Part shown: in pieces, positions 1-12,540 of the stretch | Numbering within the stretch: position 1 is the first letter of the stretch | Layout of the letters: each line of letters starts with the position of its first letter | Assembly: GCA_963920635.1 (NCBI GenBank) | Contig: OY987298.1 | Span: forward strand, 122,397,735-122,461,734 | DNA from: Pseudeuparius sepicola | Lineage: Eukaryota; Arthropoda; Insecta; Coleoptera; Anthribidae | Length of the DNA stretch: 64,000 nt | Reading direction: 5' to 3' | The notes under the pieces: generated by a model | Seen by the model: only the letters and a program-made list of their open reading frames with translations | What the model was told of the DNA's origin: nothing | The model's database searches: none | Program-made: the position numbers and the translations under genes

Positions 1-66
1 AATTTTCATTAACTTTTTAGGCACGGTAAACAGTTTTTGTAATAAACAACCAAATACTGTAATATA

Positions 67-1081
67 CAGTGTCCTCCAAAAAGTTCGCAGCATAGGGGGG
101 AAAATTTTTAATTAATGACTTTTTTGAAATTTAAGTTTTGGGGTTACCTTTTGCTTTAAAAAAGATGAAAAACGATCCACTCAAACGTGGTCACGTGACT
201 TTCGTTATCTGTCAAAAATGACATTTAAAAAAATATATCGCTGAAAATGGGTTTATTTGTTAAAATATCAAAAAGTTTTACTTGAAAAAGTTGTTTCTTT
301 TTCAATTTCACGTACGTGTACCAATAGAAGCAATTGTTTTTATTTGACAGTTTGATAACTGTCAAATAAAAACAACTGTCAAATAAAAACAATTGCTTCT
401 ATTCTCTCCATGGCCTACTCATCAATATCGATTAATGTGAAATTAAACTTAAAGGTAATAATTATTTGTTCCATAAAAGTCAAGAATTTTGCTTAGATAC
501 GTAAAATAGTTTGATGATATTTTAATGTATTATTATTTTGGCATCAATTTAGAACTGGGAAACTTGATGTAACTAAATTTATACCCTAAATGCTAGACGG
601 TACATCAACTTTGCAGCAAACATAACAGAATCTTAAGGCGTTAATATCATTTTCTTTTGAAAAAGCCACATTCTTATCGGTAATTAGTAATAAAAAGTTA
701 ATAGAATGATAAAGCTAGTGATACAAAATAGTTTTTATGCAGTTACAAGTTTTAAAAATTTTCAGAAATTTCATAAATATTAAAAAATGTCAAAAAACTA
801 AATCTTTTAGTAGAGCGTTCAAATTTGGTAAACTTACGTGAAATTGAAAAAGAAACAACTTTTTAAAGTAAAAGTTTTTGATATTTTAACAAATAAACCC
901 ATTTTCAGCGATATATTTTTTTAAATGTCATTTTTGACAGATAACGAAAGTCACGTGACCACGTTTGAGTGGATCGTTTTTCATCTTTTTTAAAGCAAAA
1001 GGTAACCCCAAAACTTAAATTTCAAAAAAGTCATTAATTTAAAATTTTCCCCCTATGCTGCGAACTTTTTGGAGGACACTG
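67..1081. mobile_element. Foldback MITE, Tc1/mariner type (TA target)
   Basis: The ends are perfect inverted repeats beginning CAGTGTCCTCC, and the arms (about 67-330 and 818-1081) remain reverse complements of each other for roughly 260 bp. Both ends are flanked by TA, the target duplication of the IS630-Tc1-mariner superfamily. No transposase coding is visible inside, so it is non-autonomous. A smaller inverted repeat built from TTTTTATTTGACAG and CTGTCAAATAAAAA lies at about 336-395. Confidence 0.85.
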
Positions 1082-1976
1082 TATATCAATTTACAGAACA
1101 ACTGCATTTCACTAGAATTGATCCGTTTGATTATTATCCCGGTGTACATCCATTTCGAAACCATCACGGACCACTGCATGGGGGCAGTCATTGAATAAAA
1201 TATCGTAATTTAGGTGGAGTGTACAGGATATTACTGCAGGAACTAGAAAGCTATTATTAAAATGGCCAAACAGCACTCATGAAAGATTTCAGTTCCCTAA
1301 ATAGACCCTGTAGGTAGCTACTTTACATAGTAATGGAAAGCAACAACTATGTTCCTGGAGTATTATAACTTCCTGTATTATTTTGCATAACAACTAGGCC
1401 GTAAGTTAGGCATACGAACTAGTTATACGGCAAAATAAATAAAACAGGGCATAAATATTGAGTGCTTTAGTCCACAATTTTATTTTAGGGTTACTACTGC
1501 ATAAGATAAAACCTTCAAAATAATGTCAACATTGGATTCCTTGGCTACATAAATATATAAAACGATACCTACCTATATTACTCCTTATTATCAAATTCGT
1601 TTCTTTGCATCCCCTCTCAACCACCCCCTCTTTATAGCAATGTAACAAATGCTTTCTAATGACAATAATGTACTTTGTTGGCTAAAAACTATTATATTCC
1701 TAAATAATAAATAATATATATTTTCATCCCCCATTTGTACTGTAGCCAAGATTAGGTACGTATACCGAATTTCAAGCCGATATACCTTAATCCATTCGAA
1801 ATTTATCGTGGGAAGACATAGACACACAGACAGGAGACAGGCGCCAATTTTTTTGCTGAAACTTTCTTTTCTTTACGTTTTAGAACTTTTTAAACTATTG
1901 TTAGTGTGTGACTGTTACTGGCTTTATCAACACCAACTAGAACAAGTACTGCTATAGTTAGATAAAACTCACTATA
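1082..1976. other. Intron sequence, no gene seen
   Basis: AT-rich sequence between two transposons. I see no exon with splice signals and no convincing protein similarity. Short open frames here, such as 1591-1827 on the minus strand, have no domain pattern. Confidence 0.5.
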
Positions 1977-2984
1977 CACTGTGTCCCGTTTTTCGTGTAA
2001 ACACCCTTGAAAATTTAAGTAGGCTGGGGGAATTGAACGGGTGAATTTTTTTTATAGATGTCCCTGAATGGTCATCATTTGCGTAGTATTGGTTTGACCT
2101 TGCCGCGAAATCCTGGCCTCCTGCGATTTTTTAAAGGGGTTCGTTTTTTGAGTAACCATATTAAGTATTTTTTTTATTAAAATCTGACACCACAGCGTTA
2201 ATCAGGACACACCAAATCCCCCACATACCAGATTTGAACAAAAAGTATACAGGGAATTCCATTCTGCACGGTGGCGAAGTTGAGCAAAATATGAATTTTA
2301 AAGGCATCTGGCGAGTTAAATGTGCCATGGAATCGCGTCAAAACAGATAAGTGATCAACAGGACTACTCAAAGCGTTAGACTTAGTTCGTTTATAGTGTC
2401 TGGGGCAGTTTTGATATACTTACTCGATTTTTGACCACAAAAAATTCAGTATTTTGAGTTGGCACAGAGAATAACACTTTGTATGTTTTTTGTTGCATCT
2501 TTGCGCATCAACACTGTGAGTGATCCTCTTAATCAGTCAACTGTTTCGAAGTAATTCCATGGCATACTTGACTCGCCAGATGCTTTTAAAATTCCTATTT
2601 TTCTCAACTTTAGCACCTTGCGGAATGGAATTCTATGTATATTTTTTGTTTAAATCTGGTATGTGGGGGTTTTGGTGTGTCCTGATTAACGCTGTGGTGT
2701 CAGATTTTTAATAAAAAAAATGCCTAATATGGTTTTTCGATATAATATGGTCAAACCAATATTTCGCAAATGATGACCTTTCAGGGACATATCTATAAAA
2801 AAAATTCACCCGTTCAATTCCCGCAGCCTACTTAGATTTTCAAAAAAAATACAAAAAGTTACATTTCTTTTTTACTAGGTGGCTGTGACTTTAAATCTGA
2901 CATCCACTTTTGATTCCAAACAACTTTTGTAAGTAACTTTTTTCTGTATTTTAAAAAATAAGGGTACTTTAGTCTTGAGCTATT

Positions 2985-3365
2985 TTGACATTTTTGAATC
3001 TATCTGGTATTCATGAAGATTTGAAAGCGGAGCTTATACAGTTTTTCAATTCAAAACTTTCCATCTCTCTGCGTGAACAAGATATTGAAACATGCTATAG
3101 AATTGGAGGAAAAGTGAGAGATAGCAAGGGGCGTGGAATATTTGCGAAAATATTAAGCTACGAGGCAAAGATGCTAATTTACACAAAGAAGAAACTATTG
3201 AAGGGAACTGGAGTCGTTATACGTGAAGATCTGACGAAGACGAGAGTGGATATTATGAACCTAGCAATACAGAAGATATCATCAAGGGACGTCTGGACAG
3301 ACGCCGGCAGGATTCTCGTTAAAGTTAACAATGAGGTACACGTTATGAGGAACAGAGCTGATTAG
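2985..3365 (+). pseudogene. LINE ORF1, 5'-truncated nucleic-acid-binding protein
   Basis: This 126-residue frame resembles the C-terminal part of insect LINE ORF1 proteins, the RNA-binding chaperones that coat the retrotransposon RNA. It has the usual run of a short acidic stretch, an 'ETCYRIG' motif, 'GIFAKILSYEAK', 'KKKLLKGTGVVIREDLT', and a C-terminal Trp-Thr-Asp-Gly-like segment (WTDAGRILVKVN). The first codon of the open frame is TTG, not ATG, and no better start is present, so the N-terminus is probably lost through 5' truncation of the element. ORF2 of the same element follows 264 bp downstream on the same strand. Family assignment rests on motif order only. Confidence 0.65.
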
Positions 3366-3629
3366 GTACTACAATATCTTCGACGAATCTTTCCTGTGTT
3401 TCATACATGAGCTTCAATTGAATCTGGTTTATTTGTATTTTCACTCTTGTCTTAGTTTTCAATTTCAATTCAATATTAGGAATAAATAATGTCAACAGTT
3501 ATATTAACCTAATAATATCTATATAGGTAGGATATACTATTCTTATTCTCATTTTGGTATCGTATTATTATATTAATAATGGGCTCACTGTAAATTGGGA
3601 GCAAAGAAATGTAACTGGTCATTCTTTAT

Positions 3630-6296
3630 ATGCTAGAAATTCTAAATGAAATTGATAATACTAAAGAAATTAATACATTAAGTTATGTTTGCATGCAGGA
3701 TTTTTTAGGTAGAGACAGATCAACAGAGCAGGAGAGGAGGGAACTGGCAATTATTAACTTTAACATTCGAAGTATTAATAAAAACTTCGATCAGTTATGC
3801 GTGTATTTAGAAGATATAAAGAGCACAATTGATGTAATAGTGCTATCTGAGGTTTGGTCTATCATAGAGGTGAGTCGATTTGATATAAAGGGTTTCACTG
3901 CTTATCATAATCAGTCAACATATAATCAAAATGATGGAGTGTTAATTTATATTAGGGATGGTCTTTGTGCCAAGGTAGAGATCGTGCCGCTAACTGAAAC
4001 CAAGCTACTTCGAGCGACTTTAAATTTAAAGGATATCGGAAACATCGTTGTAACCGCCTCTTATCGCCCGCCATCAACTAATATCCTAACTTATTTAAAC
4101 GACTTAGAGCACTACTTCAATATTACATGGCGCAGTAATTTGGAATTTTTTACAGGAGACATAAATATAAACCTATCGGACTCTCTATCGACTAATGTTA
4201 ACACCTATGTTAATATCTTATCCGAACAGGGCTACCGAGCTTATATCAATAAACCAACGCGAGTTACGGAAACGGGAGCCAGTATAATTGATCATATTTT
4301 CGTTAGACAATCCAAAAACTTAAAAGATTATACTTTGTATCCAGCAGTATTTTGCTCCGGTTTGACAGATCATTACGCAACATACATTGAACTATGTCAT
4401 CATCATTCAGATAAGACTCACCATAAGGAGCAAAATATAAATAGAGAAACTCATAATAAAAAGAAAATAGACTATAATAAATTGAAAGCATCATTGGAGC
4501 AGGAAAAATGGATTGAGATAGTAAATGAACATAACTGCCAAATAGCTTATAATAAATTTATTTATAAACTAAATTTTTACATTCAACATGCGTCTTTCAA
4601 CGTATCTTTTTCTAAACGACCTAAAAAAATAAAACCATGGATTACAAATGCATTAATTACATCTATTAAAAAACGAGATCGATTAAAGAAATTATTACAA
4701 AATGAATACACTCCAGCACGCGAAAGAGAATATAAAAAATATAGAAACAAACTAAATAACTTACTGAAATCACAAAAAAATAACTACTACAAAACGGAAT
4801 TCATGAAAATACAGAGCAACAGTAAAAAAACATGGGAATTAATAAACGAAATTTCTGGCAAACCTAAAAAGAAATCGAACATACTGAACATAGATATATA
4901 TGACTCTAACCAAAAAATTATTACCGATAATGAGAGTAAATCTAATGCATTCAATGACTTCTTTATTAACATTGGTATAAAAATGCAAAGCAATATAAAA
5001 AAGAAATTTAGTCTACCAAATCAGTTTCTACAAAAGAAAAATTACTCTTCCTCTATGGTATTAGAACCTGTTACAAAAAATGAAGTTATTATTCTTATAT
5101 CAAAATTAAAAAATAATTCTGCAGCAGGACCAGACAGTTTTCCAATACAAATGATAAAAGCAAATTGCCTATATTTAGCTGAACCTCTTACTCACATTAT
5201 AAACATATGTTTTACCGATAATCTCATTCCAAATCAATCCATATCGGTAATAAATCATTTCGCAAAAATATTTGAAAGTAGTTTAAAAAACCGACTTATC
5301 TCATTTTTAAATAAATATCAAATCCTGACCCCTAGGCAGTTTGGTTTTTTGTCACAGTCGAACACTGAAAAGGCAGTTTTGGACTTTCCAGATGCAACGG
5401 TCGGGGCCTTGGACAGATCAGAGAGGTGTCTGGCTGTCTTTCTGGACCTTGCCAAGGCATTTGACACAGTCTCGCATACAATTTTGATGGAAAAATTATA
5501 TGAATATGGAATTCGAGGTCCAGCTTACGCGTTGTTACAAGACTATCTGTCTGGTCGATTCCAGCGAGTTAAAATTGGCAACATTTTTAGCGATCCTCTC
5601 GAAATAAGGGTTGGAGTACCCCAGGGCACAATATTAGGCCCTATTCTATTTATAATCTATATAAATAGTATTTCTTCCATACGACATTTTGAGGGACATA
5701 TGATATCATATGCGGACGACACTGTTGTGTTATTTAAGGGACGTTCCTGGGAAGAGGTTTTTCAGAGAGCAGAAATGCATAAGGTAAAATTATGGCTTAA
5801 CCATAACTTGCTACATTTGAATATAGACAAAACCAAATTTATCCCCTTTATGTTAAATAATAAAGATAATCCGAATTTTAATACCATACAAATACATGAC
5901 TGTAACCGTCCAAATAATTTCCAATGTTGTTGCCCATATACCGAGAAAACTCAAAATATTAAATATTTAGGTATCATAGTAGATCAAGGTTTAAAATGGG
6001 AGAATCATGTGATCTGCTTAGTAGAGAGGATACGAAAAATATTTTATAAATTCTATGAACTTAGAAATATAATGGATATAAATACAATTTTAACAGTCTA
6101 TAACTCGCTAGTAGAATCAATATTAAGGTACTGTATAGTTGTATGGGGTGGAGCTTATAATAACGTGATACACATCCTACAAACAACACAAAATAGTCTT
6201 ATCAAAATTATTTTTAAAAAGCCCAAAATTTTTTCCACGGAATTACTGTATAACTCTCTATCTATATCAAATACTGGTATGGATGTTTCACAATAA
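3630..6296 (+). pseudogene. LINE ORF2: APE endonuclease and reverse transcriptase (CR1/Jockey-type group)
   Basis: The 888-residue frame starts at ATG 3630. Residues about 40-255 form an exonuclease-endonuclease-phosphatase domain with NFNIRS, LSEVW, YRPPS, GDINI, a SIIDHIF motif and TDHY. The reverse transcriptase follows from about residue 480: AAGPD, FLDLAKAFDTVSH, GVPQGTILGP and the catalytic YADD, then YLGIIVD. Normally this protein nicks target DNA and copies the RNA onto it. About 30 residues seem missing between NLIPNQ and SISVINHFAKIFES, where related proteins carry the first RT motifs (the K/N-Y-R-P-I region), so the enzyme is likely dead. The frame also breaks at the 3' end, with the C-terminus in another frame. 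The exact clade is not resolved. Confidence 0.85.
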
Positions 6297-6537
6297 TTCC
6301 CGTTATAAAGGAGTAAATAAGGTGAAACAAACAAGATTCATTGCAAATTTATCGGTCGACCTACCTTTGTGCAATAAGAGCCATGCCCAACGCTTCATCT
6401 TTTTCCTAGGCCCGAAAATATATAATCTATTACCTCAAAACCTAAAACAAATAAATCGACTTAAAATCTACAAGACCGCCATAAAGATATATTTGATAGA
6501 AAACTGGAAAAATATAATTGAGTCAATGAACTTATGA
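6283..6537 (+). pseudogene. LINE ORF2 C-terminus, frameshifted
   Basis: The 84-residue frame overlaps the end of ORF2 by 14 bp in another reading frame and ends in a tail (GPKIYNLLPQNLK, then a Lys/Ile-rich helix) typical of the C-terminus of CR1/Jockey-type ORF2 proteins. The simplest reading is a deletion or frameshift near 6270-6300 that separated the tail from the reverse transcriptase. Confidence 0.6.
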
Positions 6538-6897
6538 CTCCTGAAAACGATGACGTTATTAGTACTTACCAAAAGTTTTGATACTTTCTGCTTTCTTTTT
6601 CTCTTCTCCTTGCTCCCAACTCCCTAAAGTACTATAAGAACACTATCAATGTTTCTAAGATCTGCTTGCGTTATGCCTGCAAACTTATGTCATACTTGTA
6701 CAAATTTATGTCTTAGGCCTGAGATTGGGGACGCATGCAGTACAAGCATAGTTTTGCTTAGGCGCGCTTCCCCCCCTCTCTCACTTGAGTGGTTTTTAGT
6801 TATAGTTGTAAGCTAGTAATTAGAATCCAAGATTGTATATTTATTGTTATAGCTGTAAATAGCTAAATAGATAAATAAATAAATATTATTATTCAAA
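6538..6897 (+). mobile_element. LINE 3' UTR and tail
   Basis: A non-coding stretch after ORF2 ends in a short TAAA/AAAT-rich tract (AGATAAATAAATAAATATTA at about 6870), the usual 3' terminus of LINEs in this group. Sequence after about 6897 does not continue the pattern. A target duplication could not be fixed with confidence. Confidence 0.55.
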
Positions 6898-7054
6898 AAG
6901 AGATATTTAAATTTTGATATGTGGGTTTTGAGTTTGAAATGATGCACCAACTTTTATCAAGAATAAAAGTTTCCGAGATAATAATAAAAAAGTTTCCCAT
7001 TTGTGTCCAACTTTCTGCCGGTCACTATATGTACACTGTACAGTGTATAGTGTA

Positions 7055-7971
7055 CAGGGTGGTCAGATAAGAATGCAAAGTGCGGTATCTCGGAAACTAT
7101 TCGTCGTAGAGACTTGCGGTAAAATTTTTTTAGAATAAAGTGGCCAAGAGAAAAACCTGGAAATTATTTTCAGATTTCCAAGATAGTCACCAGGGGGCGT
7201 AACCGCCATCTTAAACTTTTAAAGTGATTTTTCACTGAAATCCACCTAGTAATGTTACCAAAATAATATATGCTTTTTAAAGGTAAGCTTTATTCGAGTA
7301 ATTTTTGTTTAACCACTTTTTGACATATCTATTAAAATAAAGTGGTGGGGAGTGATTCAATGTTTTTTTAAATAAACAGCTGTAACTCCTAAATGACTGA
7401 ACGGATTTTAACAGACTTGGTCTCGTTGGAAAAAGCATTTATTGGTCCATCAAACCCATCTTACCCGTGATATGTCTAAGTCTCAGTGATGCCGCTAGAG
7501 CGCGTTTTTTTATATAATTACAGAAAATTGCAAAATTCTCGAAAAAATTAAATGCAATATTATTACTTTTTTTTTGATAAAAATGTAGTGAAATGGTACC
7601 TAAATAGGCTAGTGAAAACCGTATCTCGAGATCCTATTCCTAACTGAAAATATCAAAGGAAGAAAATTTAGTTTTATCATAAAATTTTAAAAAGACGCTG
7701 TTACACCGGTATTTATTCTTATTTGTCTTTTTTTAAGATTTAATGATTAACTTTCATAATTTTATCATTTTTTAATTATAAAAGCATACTTAGTTCAAAA
7801 AATTTAAAAAAAAAACGTGTAGGGGCATAATAATCAATGCATTTAATATGCAAATGCAAGGTAGGCAAAATACGAAGAGTAGGCCATGGAGGAAAAACAA
7901 ATGCCTAAAATCAACTCTACGTCGAATAGTTTCCGAGATACAGCACTTTGCATTCTTATCTGACCACCCTG
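7055..7971. mobile_element. Foldback MITE, TA target (CAGGGTGGTCAG ends)
   Basis: Inverted ends CAGGGTGGTCAGATAAGAAT and its complement are nearly perfect and continue for about 60 bp at high identity. TA flanks both ends. It sits inside the 1977-7994 composite, two dozen bases before that element's right end, so it inserted later. The minus frame at 7790-7990 is a shadow of the arm and is not a gene. Confidence 0.85.
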
Positions 7972-7996
7972 TACATGAAAAACGGGACACAGTGTA

Positions 7997-8888
7997 TACT
8001 TTATTATAGTTTGTTTTATGCGAGAGAGGTCTTCCGCGTATTTTAAACTATTGAAAAGAAATTCTGCAATTATTCATCTCAATGATTAAAATAATATGTA
8101 TAATCAATCAAAACACCCGAAACCAGATATTACGGTTGTCATCAATAAATTTGTCAAATGTGTGTCGCGGCCAGATACCCCACCTTAATAAAATTTGGAA
8201 GGGTGTATTTCCGACGCATGGATTTGATTAATATAGGGCGGAAATTTTGGATTTTTAATTTGCAATCTGGAAAATGGTCCTATGGAAAAATCATCTATCT
8301 AAGTAAGGATGTTCCATTCCATGTGATACCTCATTTATAGGTAACTGACTGAGTACTTCGACAAGTGGAAAATCAAATCGAACGCCGATACATAAAAGAC
8401 ACCGAAGTTTTTTACTCTATCTATTCATGCTGCCTCACTCATGTTCACAATGTCCAGTCAACTTCCACTAAGTAAGGCATTTCTCCTCGAAAATCTACAC
8501 AAAGACGGAAACTCATCCTAATCTAAAGCAGCAACTGATTAAAACCCCGTTTCACTAGTTTCACATAGAGTGCATAGATGGGAAACCTAAAACAAGTGTA
8601 GCGCATAGCGTAGGTACGGTGGATTTTCTAATCCAGCAAAATCACCTGGACGTTGTAAGCTGGCCAGGGTTTTGTTTCCGACATATTGAGCCGCAGTTCA
8701 AAGCAGGACCATATTTTACAAGAGGAAGTAATTCCACTGTGGTTCTATTTGTCCGAACGTATATACACCCAGATCCGTGCATCTAAAACTTGTGGTTTTA
8801 GATTTAATGGGCTGGGGAATTACCAAATGTGTTTTTTAAATAATCCTGAATATTCTGTGTACTTAATCAAATATTGTTCTTCTTCCAG
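7997..8888. other. Intron upstream of Ig exon
   Basis: No repeat ends or coding pattern were recognised in this 0.9 kb. It ends in a pyrimidine-rich stretch and AG at 8887-8888 (TTCTTCTTCCAG), which is the acceptor of the first host exon. Confidence 0.6.
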
Positions 8889-9182
8889 ATGCTCCAAGGT
8901 GTAAGAAGGGCTTCGAGGAAGTTCGCGTAGGTGGTCTTCCTCACGAGACTCTAGTCGTTCAGTGTCAGGTCGATGCCGTGCCTTCTGTTAGCCGCTTCTC
9001 TTGGACCTATAACACCACTAGGGGAGTTCTACCGGTTCAGGGTGCTAGAATGCGGAACGTGGGCGACATTTCAGTCTTGGAATTTGCCCTCGGTGATGGC
9101 GGTGTGGAGTCTCTGGCTTGTTGGGCGAGCAACGACATTGGCAGGCAGAAGACGCCGTGTCAGTTTTTCATAATACCCGCAG
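8889..9182 (+). CDS. Sidestep-family receptor, Ig-domain exon
   Basis: This 294-bp exon encodes 98 residues of an extracellular Ig-type domain. It has the first Cys in VQCQVDAVP, the core Trp in FSWTYN, and the second Cys in SLACWASNDIGRQK, followed by the CQFFIIPA tail that links to the fibronectin domain in Sidestep proteins. That family comprises insect cell-surface adhesion proteins of the Ig superfamily; Drosophila Sidestep guides motor axons as the partner of Beaten path. The acceptor is TTCCAG before 8889 and the donor GTAAGG follows 9182, both phase 1. Joined to 54943 it reads IIPA-V-PPEPPKSC without a break, which supports one gene. Paralogue identity within the family is not resolved. 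Earlier Ig exons are not in the window. Confidence 0.85.
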
Positions 9183-9199
9183 GTAAGGACATACCAGGT

Positions 9200-10185
9200 A
9201 CGTTCGAGGCCAACGATAAAGACAGGCCACGGCGCTAACGCATAATCGCGTAGTCACGTGACCAACTTAGTCCTATATAATGAAAGGCATTTTTGGAGAT
9301 AAGTAGAAAAAACAAATTTCGTAACAATTTGGCAAGTTTTCTTTCATCTATTACATTATTGATCTTGTGCATCCAAGCTTTCTCTAATTGTTTTTTCAAA
9401 ATTTTCCACCTGCCTCAGCTGTTTTAGGCTGAGAGTTAAACGGCACTGCACTCACAATATTTTGGCACATTCCCAAAAATTGTTGGGACATCACCTTCCT
9501 TTAGCTTAGGTGATATTCTCTATAGGTATTTTCCTCCCACAACACATGTGTCCACTTTAATTGTTTCACTTTCTTGAAAATGTGTTAGCCACCCATACTT
9601 AAGGGTTTTTTAGAAATTAAATCCCAGTTGGGATTTGACGAATCCATTTTTGGCGGAAATTTTCATCCGGAGGCAAAACAAATGTTTGTTATGGCGACAC
9701 TTTCTTCCTGGCTTTTGTAATATGTATAAATATAATATAAACAGACCCAATATTTGGTATTTAGGTTATTTTTTACGAAATAAAAATGAAAACTAACCTC
9801 AGTAGGTATACTGTAAATATTGACGAATTCTCAGTTGATCGGCAGCGTGAAAGACCGAATAGAAACCATATATCAGGGCGTGGGTCGACAACGAAAATCC
9901 TCGAGTACGTTACAACACTGATTTATTTCGCACAAGGTGAATGGTGAATACAATAAATACACAAACCCGAACGTGGTCAACGGGAACGGCTTCCAGCCAC
10001 CCGGACCGTCTGAACTCGCGGATCTCCCGTAAGCAGTTCACCCCTCTGTGTCTCAGGCTCCACTGTCCAATACTGTCCCATGTCCATAATAGTCCATTCC
10101 GGGTTCCCTATTCTGTGGTTCGGGGGAAAATTCCCCTTACAGCGCTCACGCGTCGCGTCGCGTCGCGTCGGTGCGTGTCGGTGGG
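9200..10185. repeat. Intron with diverged direct repeat and LTR-like block
   Basis: About 9205-9290 shares a diverged direct repeat with about 11715-11790; both carry AAAGACAGGCC, GGCGC and CACGTGAC in the same order. The block at about 9905-10185 is more GC-rich than its surroundings and ends in a GCGTC tandem at about 10145-10170. It looks like a solo LTR on the minus strand (TTTATT at 9921 would be a reverse polyadenylation signal), but no target duplication was found. No protein-coding gene is supported. Confidence 0.35.
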
Positions 10186-10808
10186 TGATTTTCCCAAAAA
10201 ATTTTGGTTATTATCAAAGCTAGAGGGTTGCGGTTTTCACGTCACTGTTCTACTTTTTTGAGAGGAATTTGGTGGACCAATCAGATTTTAGATAAGTTTT
10301 ATAGTTTCCGCGCATTGGCGCAGGACTGAAATTTTCTATTTTTTGGAAACCTCTCTCCTGGCTACAACTTATATATATCGACAAATTTAATCAACTATTT
10401 TTATAGATTTTTTGGAGTAGAATCGAATGGAATAATTAGTTTTTTGGTAGCGTTAATAGTTTTTGAGATATGAACTATGGTTTCCATTAAAAAAATACAT
10501 AACTTTGGTTCATATCTCAAAAACTATTAACGCTATTAAAAAACTAATTATTCCATTCGATTCTACGCCAAAAAATCTTAAAAAATATTTGATTAAATTT
10601 GTCGATATAATTATTATATAAGTTGTAGCCAGAAGAGAGGAGGTTTCCAAAAAATCGAAAATTTCAGTCCTGCGCCAATGCGCGGAAACTATAAAACTTA
10701 TCTAAAATCTGATTGGTCCACCAAATTCCTCTCAAAAAAGTAGTAACGTGACGTGAAAACCGCAACCCTCTAGCTTTAATAATAACCGAGATTTTTGAGA
10801 AAAACCCT
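10186..10808. mobile_element. Palindromic foldback MITE
   Basis: Two arms of about 280 bp are reverse complements: GCTAGAGGGTTGCGGTTTTC at about 10221 reappears inverted at about 10755-10777, and GGACCAATCAGATTTTAG at about 10274 reappears inverted at about 10706. They meet around 10480-10500. The exact ends and target duplication are unclear. Confidence 0.7.
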
Positions 10809-10839
10809 CAAAAACACCCAAAATGGGACACCTTGTACA

Positions 10840-12540
10840 TATAATATGAGTATTTTTCTTGATAAAACAAATGTAGTGTATACCCATATCTCCGCCACAG
10901 GTTATTTGGGGAACTTGGTGTTATCATGTTGTGTGACATTTGATCAATGCATGCTGTGTACCCAATTTGGTTCGAATATCTTTAACGGTTGAAAAAAATA
11001 ATCATAAAAACTTTTGAGAATTCCAACACTCTGTATCTCGAAAATGGGGCTGTGGTAAAAAAGTTTTATCCCAAATTGAAATATTTTATCATTTTCTATT
11101 ATCTGTTGAAACGTCCTAGAATAAAACTGAATCTCTATGTTTGTGACACAGAGTGAAGTCTTGTGTGTTGTTTCCAAAATCTAGAAGGCACCGCCACGGC
11201 TGCCCCCACCCTCCCCGGGCGCAAGCGGGTGAGGGTAGTAGTCGTTTACTATAAGCCGAACACTTATAAAATTTCTATCAATAAAGGCGTTTCAATAAAA
11301 GGCACTGTCTCAAATGCTACACACTCTGTATACCATCTCTCATGTGTAATACGTTTCTTATAATTCCTCTCTCTACCTAAAATCCTCACAAAAAACACTG
11401 ATACGGTCCTTTAAAAAATTTTCCATATTTGGATACTTTTCCTTATTTCAAAGGCAAGCCACAGCTTCAATTTAATTTTTCGGTCATTACTCCTTTTTGA
11501 AATGCTAAAACAAAATTGAAAAAATGACACTTTCTAATTTCTAATTGGCCAGAGGATATTGAACAAATTGTTATGGCCGAGAAAATTAAAACTTTCCCGT
11601 CGAAAACCACTTGTACGCGTACTTAATCATGTAACTTTTTCGACGATTTAACTACCAGTTAAAACACGAAGCGAATTAATGGTTGGCTATGGATGACAAT
11701 ATTATAACGTACCTCAAGGCCTACTATAAAGACAGGCCCTGGCGCACAAAAATCACGTGACTATCTTATTCCGACGTTACATGTCATTTGCCACATAACT
11801 GAAAGCGGCAGCTTGAGTTTTGAGAAGTTTTCAATGTTTAAAGTGTTTTTAAACGTCTTAGTTTATATTTCAGAAACAGTTTGTGTCTAGTGCGCGTGTG
11901 TCCTGGCGGAGGGGAACCGCCCAGGTGTTATTATGGCCTCTGGGTGGAAGTCGTGCCGTCCAAGAGTATTGGTGCCAGGACACCCTGTACATTCAGAATT
12001 TCCTTTTATGCGCTTGAATAACTTTTTTTTGTTCCAAGTAGAAACTGTATATTAACATTGTTTTGTATCTGCCACGGTTTCGCGGCAAATTTGATTTTTC
12101 GGACATAAGTAGGTAATACATAAGTAATTTGAAGCCCGAGGATATTAAACAATGTAGATATTATATGGCGAGAAAATAAAAACTTGCTTGTCTGAAGCTA
12201 CTTTTTTACGAGATATGTAATTTTATGAACGATTTGACTTTCGGTTTAAAAAATAAAAGGTAGGTAGCAAAATTAGTTGGTCAAAAAATAATTTAGTTTT
12301 TCCGTAAAACTGCGGCAGATACAAAAAGTGTCAAAACAGGTTTTGCTTAGAATAAAAAAGTTATCCAAGTGCATAAAAGAAAATTCTGTAAATGGTCGTA
12401 TTATTATTTTTCTTGATAAAACAAAGATGTAGTGTATAGCCACTGGCTGGTATTATCACATTTTGTGACACTTGATCAATGCATGCTATGTACCAAATTT
12501 CCCTTCAATATCTTTATCGGTTGGAAAAATAAAAAGTTAT
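10840..12540. repeat. Decayed transposon cluster with direct and inverted repeats
   Basis: About 10848-10998 and 12408-12535 are diverged direct copies (both with TTTTTCTTGATAAAACAAA and TGATCAATGCATGCT). About 11550-11670 and 12130-12260 are a second diverged direct pair. About 11975-12030 and 12330-12400 are inverted arms around a cytosine-poor core. These look like broken copies of Tc1-type MITEs. Frames such as 10944-11177 lie inside the repeats and are not genes. Confidence 0.5.

Larger units (their letters stand above)
1977..7994. mobile_element. Composite TA-flanked foldback element hosting later insertions
   Basis: The outer ends are inverted repeats (CACTGTGTCCCGTTTTTC at 1977; its complement ends at 7994), each flanked by TA. 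Inside the left end, arms at about 1995-2180 and 2709-2850 are inverted copies. The original short element appears to have been expanded by a LINE (about 2.9-6.9 kb) and by the MITE at 7055-7971. The inner module at 2179-2708 is shared with the element at 48393-49615, which has different outer ends. Confidence 0.7.

Noticed and set aside
10140..10175. GCGTC tandem as a possible CRISPR-like array
   Set aside because: Units are 5 bp with no spacers, in a eukaryotic intron; it is a simple repeat.
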